From NCBI GenBank assembly GCA_003427395.1, contig BFEA01000406.1, positions 256,606 through 277,273 of the forward strand: a stretch of DNA of 20,668 bases, in the 5' to 3' direction. How positions within the stretch are numbered: position 1 is the first letter of the stretch; each line of letters begins with the position of its first letter. Below, piece by piece: positions 18,318-20,668 of this stretch. This DNA is from Chara braunii. Its lineage: Eukaryota; Streptophyta; Charophyceae; Charales; Characeae. The notes beneath the pieces are model-generated. The model made no database searches. It had not been told where the DNA came from and saw nothing but the letters and a program-made list of their open reading frames with translations. A program made the position numbers and the translations under genes.

Positions 18318-18443
18318 CCGTTCGATCCTCTCTTTTATTTACTTACTTTATTTACCGTTCGATCCTCTCTTTTATTTACTTACTTTATTTACCGTTCGAT
18401 CCTCTCTTTTATTTACTTACTTTATTTACCGTTCGATCCTCTC
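18318..18443 (+). repeat. 37-bp tandem repeat, 3.4 copies
   Basis: CCGTTCGATCCTCTC starts at 18318, 18355, 18392 and 18429, with identical intervening text, so the period is exactly 37 bp and the copies are identical. This implies recent expansion. Confidence 0.95.
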
Positions 18444-18506
18444 ACCGGCTTGAGCGAATTAGATCAGATGCTAATAGCCTAATAGAAAAGAATGCCAAAC
18501 TACCAG

Positions 18507-18708
18507 CTGGGCTAGCTTAGTTGGTACACCCATGGATTGTTGAAACACAGACGCGAGTTCGAATACAACTAGGATCGGATGAGTAAAAAATACTAAAAAT
18601 AAAGAAAAGAAGGCAAGTTGTGTGTCCCACGTTCGCCGCTGCAGCGGAGAGATCGAGCGGAAAATCCTAATGCATCAAATGCCATTACAGATGCCGATTG
18701 ATGATGGC
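18507..18708 (+). repeat. tRNA-derived SINE-like unit 2
   Basis: TAGCTTAGTTGGTA (about 18513-18526) resembles the tRNA A-box and GAGTTCGAATAC (18555-18566) the B-box. An A-rich stretch and a body of about 120 bp follow. Part of the body recurs at 18818-18945, showing it belongs to a repeated element. The unit ends against a TG/GA microsatellite. The tRNA part cannot form a full cloverleaf. Confidence 0.6.
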
Positions 18709-18713
18709 CCAAG

Positions 18714-18816
<103 letters not shown>

Positions 18817-18817
18817 C

Positions 18818-18945
18818 AATAGGATCAGATGAGTGAAAAAATACAAAAAATAAAGAAAAGAAGGGAAACTGTGTGTCGGCTTTCGCCCCTGAAGCGGAGA
18901 TCGAGCGGGAAACCGTAACGGAGCAAATGCCATTACCGCGATGCG
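18818..18945 (+). repeat. 5'-truncated second copy of the SINE-like body
   Basis: Aligns with 18568-18693 (AGGATCGGATGAGT versus AGGATCAGATGAGT, then ATAAAGAAAAGAAGG, GAGATCGAGCGG and CAAATGCCATTAC). It lacks the tRNA-like head. Its left edge abuts the GA array ending at 18813. Confidence 0.75.
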
Positions 18946-18959
18946 GAAGAGATGCCTAC

Positions 18960-18996
<37 letters not shown>

Positions 18997-19053
18997 CAAG
19001 GCCGATGGATGATGGTTGATGATGAGCCAAGCGATGCGGAAGAGATGTCTACG
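18938..19053. repeat. 23-bp direct repeats flanking a (GA)16 array
   Basis: GCGATGCGGAAGAGATG at 18938 and 19031 is the start of a 23-bp match with one difference. A GA array (18962-18993) and a GATGGATGATGG stretch lie between the copies. Confidence 0.85.
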
Positions 19054-19477
19054 GTAGGGAGGAGTAAGGCGCGTCCACAAAAGCAAACTGTATGCTTCTT
19101 TTCGTGAATCAGGGCATACTAACCCTTGCAATATTTGAAATGTATCTGACCGCATTGAAGGCCAGACCTGGACGTATCTGACCGCAATTACGTCCAGAAA
19201 TATAAGTCAAAACAGTCGGTACTGCGAGTATGCCCTCAGATCAGGACCAACTTGGGTATGGTGTCCACGGCAGTCCCGAGGTGACACGTAGCGGGCTTGC
19301 CTACCTTGTTCCCCCGAATACAACGTTCAATCATTGTAGTTGTATGTATTTGGGCTATCTTTCGGTCTAAATACGCGCAGCTGTAATGACCATAGTACGT
19401 TGTATTCAAATTCAAGAAGGGTAGCGCTTCTTCGCGTCCGCGTCCGTTCGATCGGGTCGTGGTCGTCCGATTCGACC

Positions 19478-19480
<3 letters not shown>
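19054..19480. other. spacer without a recognised gene
   Basis: Contains short repeated words (GTATCTGACCGCA at about 19141 and 19173). No supported coding frame or RNA. Confidence 0.5.

Positions 19481-19538
<58 letters not shown>
19481..19538. repeat. (AG)29 microsatellite
   Basis: Uninterrupted AG from 19481 to 19538. Confidence 0.97.
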
Positions 19539-19539
<1 letters not shown>

Positions 19540-19610
19540 AGAGTTCGGGATACTGGTTGAAGCTAAGTTCATCGTGCAAGCACGAGGAGCAGAGGGATTG
19601 ACGTGTCAGA

Positions 19611-19612
<2 letters not shown>

Positions 19613-19642
<30 letters not shown>
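19613..19642. repeat. poly-A tract
   Basis: A run of about 29 A bases, broken only at its edges, not associated with a recognisable retroposed sequence. Confidence 0.85.
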
Positions 19643-19644
<2 letters not shown>

Positions 19645-19706
19645 AAACTGTGTCCGCGTACGTGTCAACAAGAGCAAGGTTGGAAGAGCTGACGAGGTAC
19701 CAGCAA

Positions 19707-19805
19707 TGGACATAGTTTTCAGCGAACGGCAGTTTCCATGGTCGGTTGTGTCTTGGACATAGTTTTCAGCGAACGGCAGTTTCCATGGTCGGTTGTATCT
19801 TGGAC
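19707..19805 (+). repeat. 47-bp tandem duplication
   Basis: TGGACATAGTTTTCAGCG starts at 19707 and 19754. The two 47-bp copies differ at one base (G/A) near their ends, and the first five bases repeat once more at 19801. Confidence 0.95.
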
Positions 19806-19874
19806 TATTATATGCGGAGGTGTACTGCGTGATCCTCCGAAAGGGTTCGAGGTACAGCCTCGGGGGGGCATGGC

Positions 19875-19950
<76 letters not shown>
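19754..19950 (+). repeat. repeat unit A ending in (GA)36
   Basis: A 124-bp body (TGGACATAG ... GGTACAGCCTCGGGG ... CATGGCATTG) followed by GA from 19878 to 19950 and a G8 run. It is homologous to the unit at 19990-20175. Confidence 0.8.
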
Positions 19951-19957
<7 letters not shown>

Positions 19958-19989
19958 TCTGAAGACCTTACAGGGGGGGTACCCAGGTA

Positions 19990-20110
19990 TGGACATAGTT
20001 CGTGGCCAAGGAGTTTCCACGATCGGCTGTACGTCTAGGCGGAGGTTTAGTGGGCGATCCCCAGAAAGGGTTCTTCGTGGTACAGCCTCGGGGAACATGG
20101 CATTGGTCAA

Positions 20111-20175
<65 letters not shown>
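19990..20175 (+). repeat. repeat unit B ending in (GA)31
   Basis: A second, diverged copy of the unit at 19754-19950, sharing TGGACATAGTT, AGTTTCCA, GCGGAGGT, AGAAAGGGTTC, GGTACAGCCTCGGGG and ACATGGCATTG. GA (20114-20175) begins at the equivalent position. Confidence 0.8.
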
Positions 20176-20176
<1 letters not shown>

Positions 20177-20668
20177 CTGCAGATGATAGATCGTGAGACA
20201 GAAGATCGCGGAGGAGTTGGGCAAAGATAGAGATGTGCAAGGAATCAGAGTGGGAGGTTTACTTATCGAAGTGGGGGAGGAGGAGGAGGAGGAGGAGGAA
20301 GAGGAGGGGAAGGATGTCATCAAACAACGTTTTTCAAGAAGTTCTGAAAAACCTTGTCGCCTTATCAGACAGATAGAAACCAAATAAATACAGTCAGCCT
20401 TTAGATGAACCTGCTCAAAAAGGAAAAAGAAAAGGAGAAATAAAAAAAAGAAAAGTAAAGAAAAAAGAGAGCAACTCCTCCACATCCCCCTTCTTCTGCA
20501 GCTACCGTCTTCCCCCCCCCGAGCATAACGCACCCTGATAATGAATGTATACAGGCTATATTTCCGGTCAGGTCCAGCCAAAATGGCGATGGGTTGTGTT
20601 CGGGCAAAGACGGTAGTCTTTCTCCACCTTTTGCGATTTCCATCTCCCCTCCATTTTCCGATCTTCCC
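20176..20668. other. window edge, no supported gene
   Basis: Includes a GGA microsatellite (about 20275-20310) and an A-rich tract (20416-20470). A short open frame with an acidic run (20193-20387) starts at GTG and is driven by the GGA repeat. No function is supported. Confidence 0.5.

Noticed and set aside
17386-18443. CRISPR-like array
   Set aside because: The repeats are directly abutting tandem units without unique spacers, in a eukaryotic context.
19808-20581. 257-codon minus-strand open frame
   Set aside because: It spans two GA arrays translated as Ser-Leu runs. Composition alone keeps it open.

Overview
The window looks like nuclear DNA from a streptophyte (a land plant or charophyte-type alga). 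The clues are an LTR retrotransposon primed by the plant-type initiator tRNA-Met sequence, a plant-type chromodomain Ty3/gypsy polyprotein, AAACCCTA telomere-box motifs, tRNA-derived SINE-like units and very long GA and CTT microsatellites. I found no complete host gene. Three single N bases (3946, 11741, 13830) show it is a draft assembly.

Layout. 1-4871 is AT-rich flank. It holds a CTT microsatellite, one possible terminal exon on the minus strand (486-615), about 1.9 kb with no visible gene, and a cluster of related AT-rich repeats in both orientations (about 2565-4610). 4872-15138 is one nearly complete, degenerate 10.27 kb chromovirus (Ty3/gypsy, Metaviridae type) on the minus strand. 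15144-17000 is flank without a recognisable gene. 17001-20668 is a dense field of small repeats: two tRNA-like SINE heads, GC-rich tandem repeats, a 40-base poly-C, a 37-bp tandem repeat, and five long GA arrays that border duplicated units.

The retrotransposon reads from high to low coordinates: 5' LTR (15138-14786), PBS for tRNA-iMet (14784-14773), a leader of about 2 kb with a chain of perfect hairpins followed by a pyrimidine-rich stretch, gag with a CCHC knuckle, protease, reverse transcriptase, RNase H, integrase (H2C2, DD35E), a chromodomain with a basic tail (end 6161), about 0.9 kb of 3' non-coding sequence, and the 3' LTR (5234-4872). The LTRs start TG and end CA, differ at about 20 positions plus a 10-bp repeat-number indel, and are flanked by a near-perfect 5-bp target duplication (ATGGT/ATGGC). 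All domains are recognisable, but the reading frame is broken by nine premature stop codons and three frameshifts, so this copy cannot make its own proteins. Before decay it would have encoded Gag and Pol, apparently as one continuous frame.

Most notable are the hairpin chain in the leader, a roughly 55-residue proline-rich insertion inside RNase H, the exact 10-bp duplication that broke gag, a stop codon directly before the protease active-site DSG, and the repeated coupling of GA arrays to duplicated units at the right end. I did not find a convincing new enzymatic or defence system.
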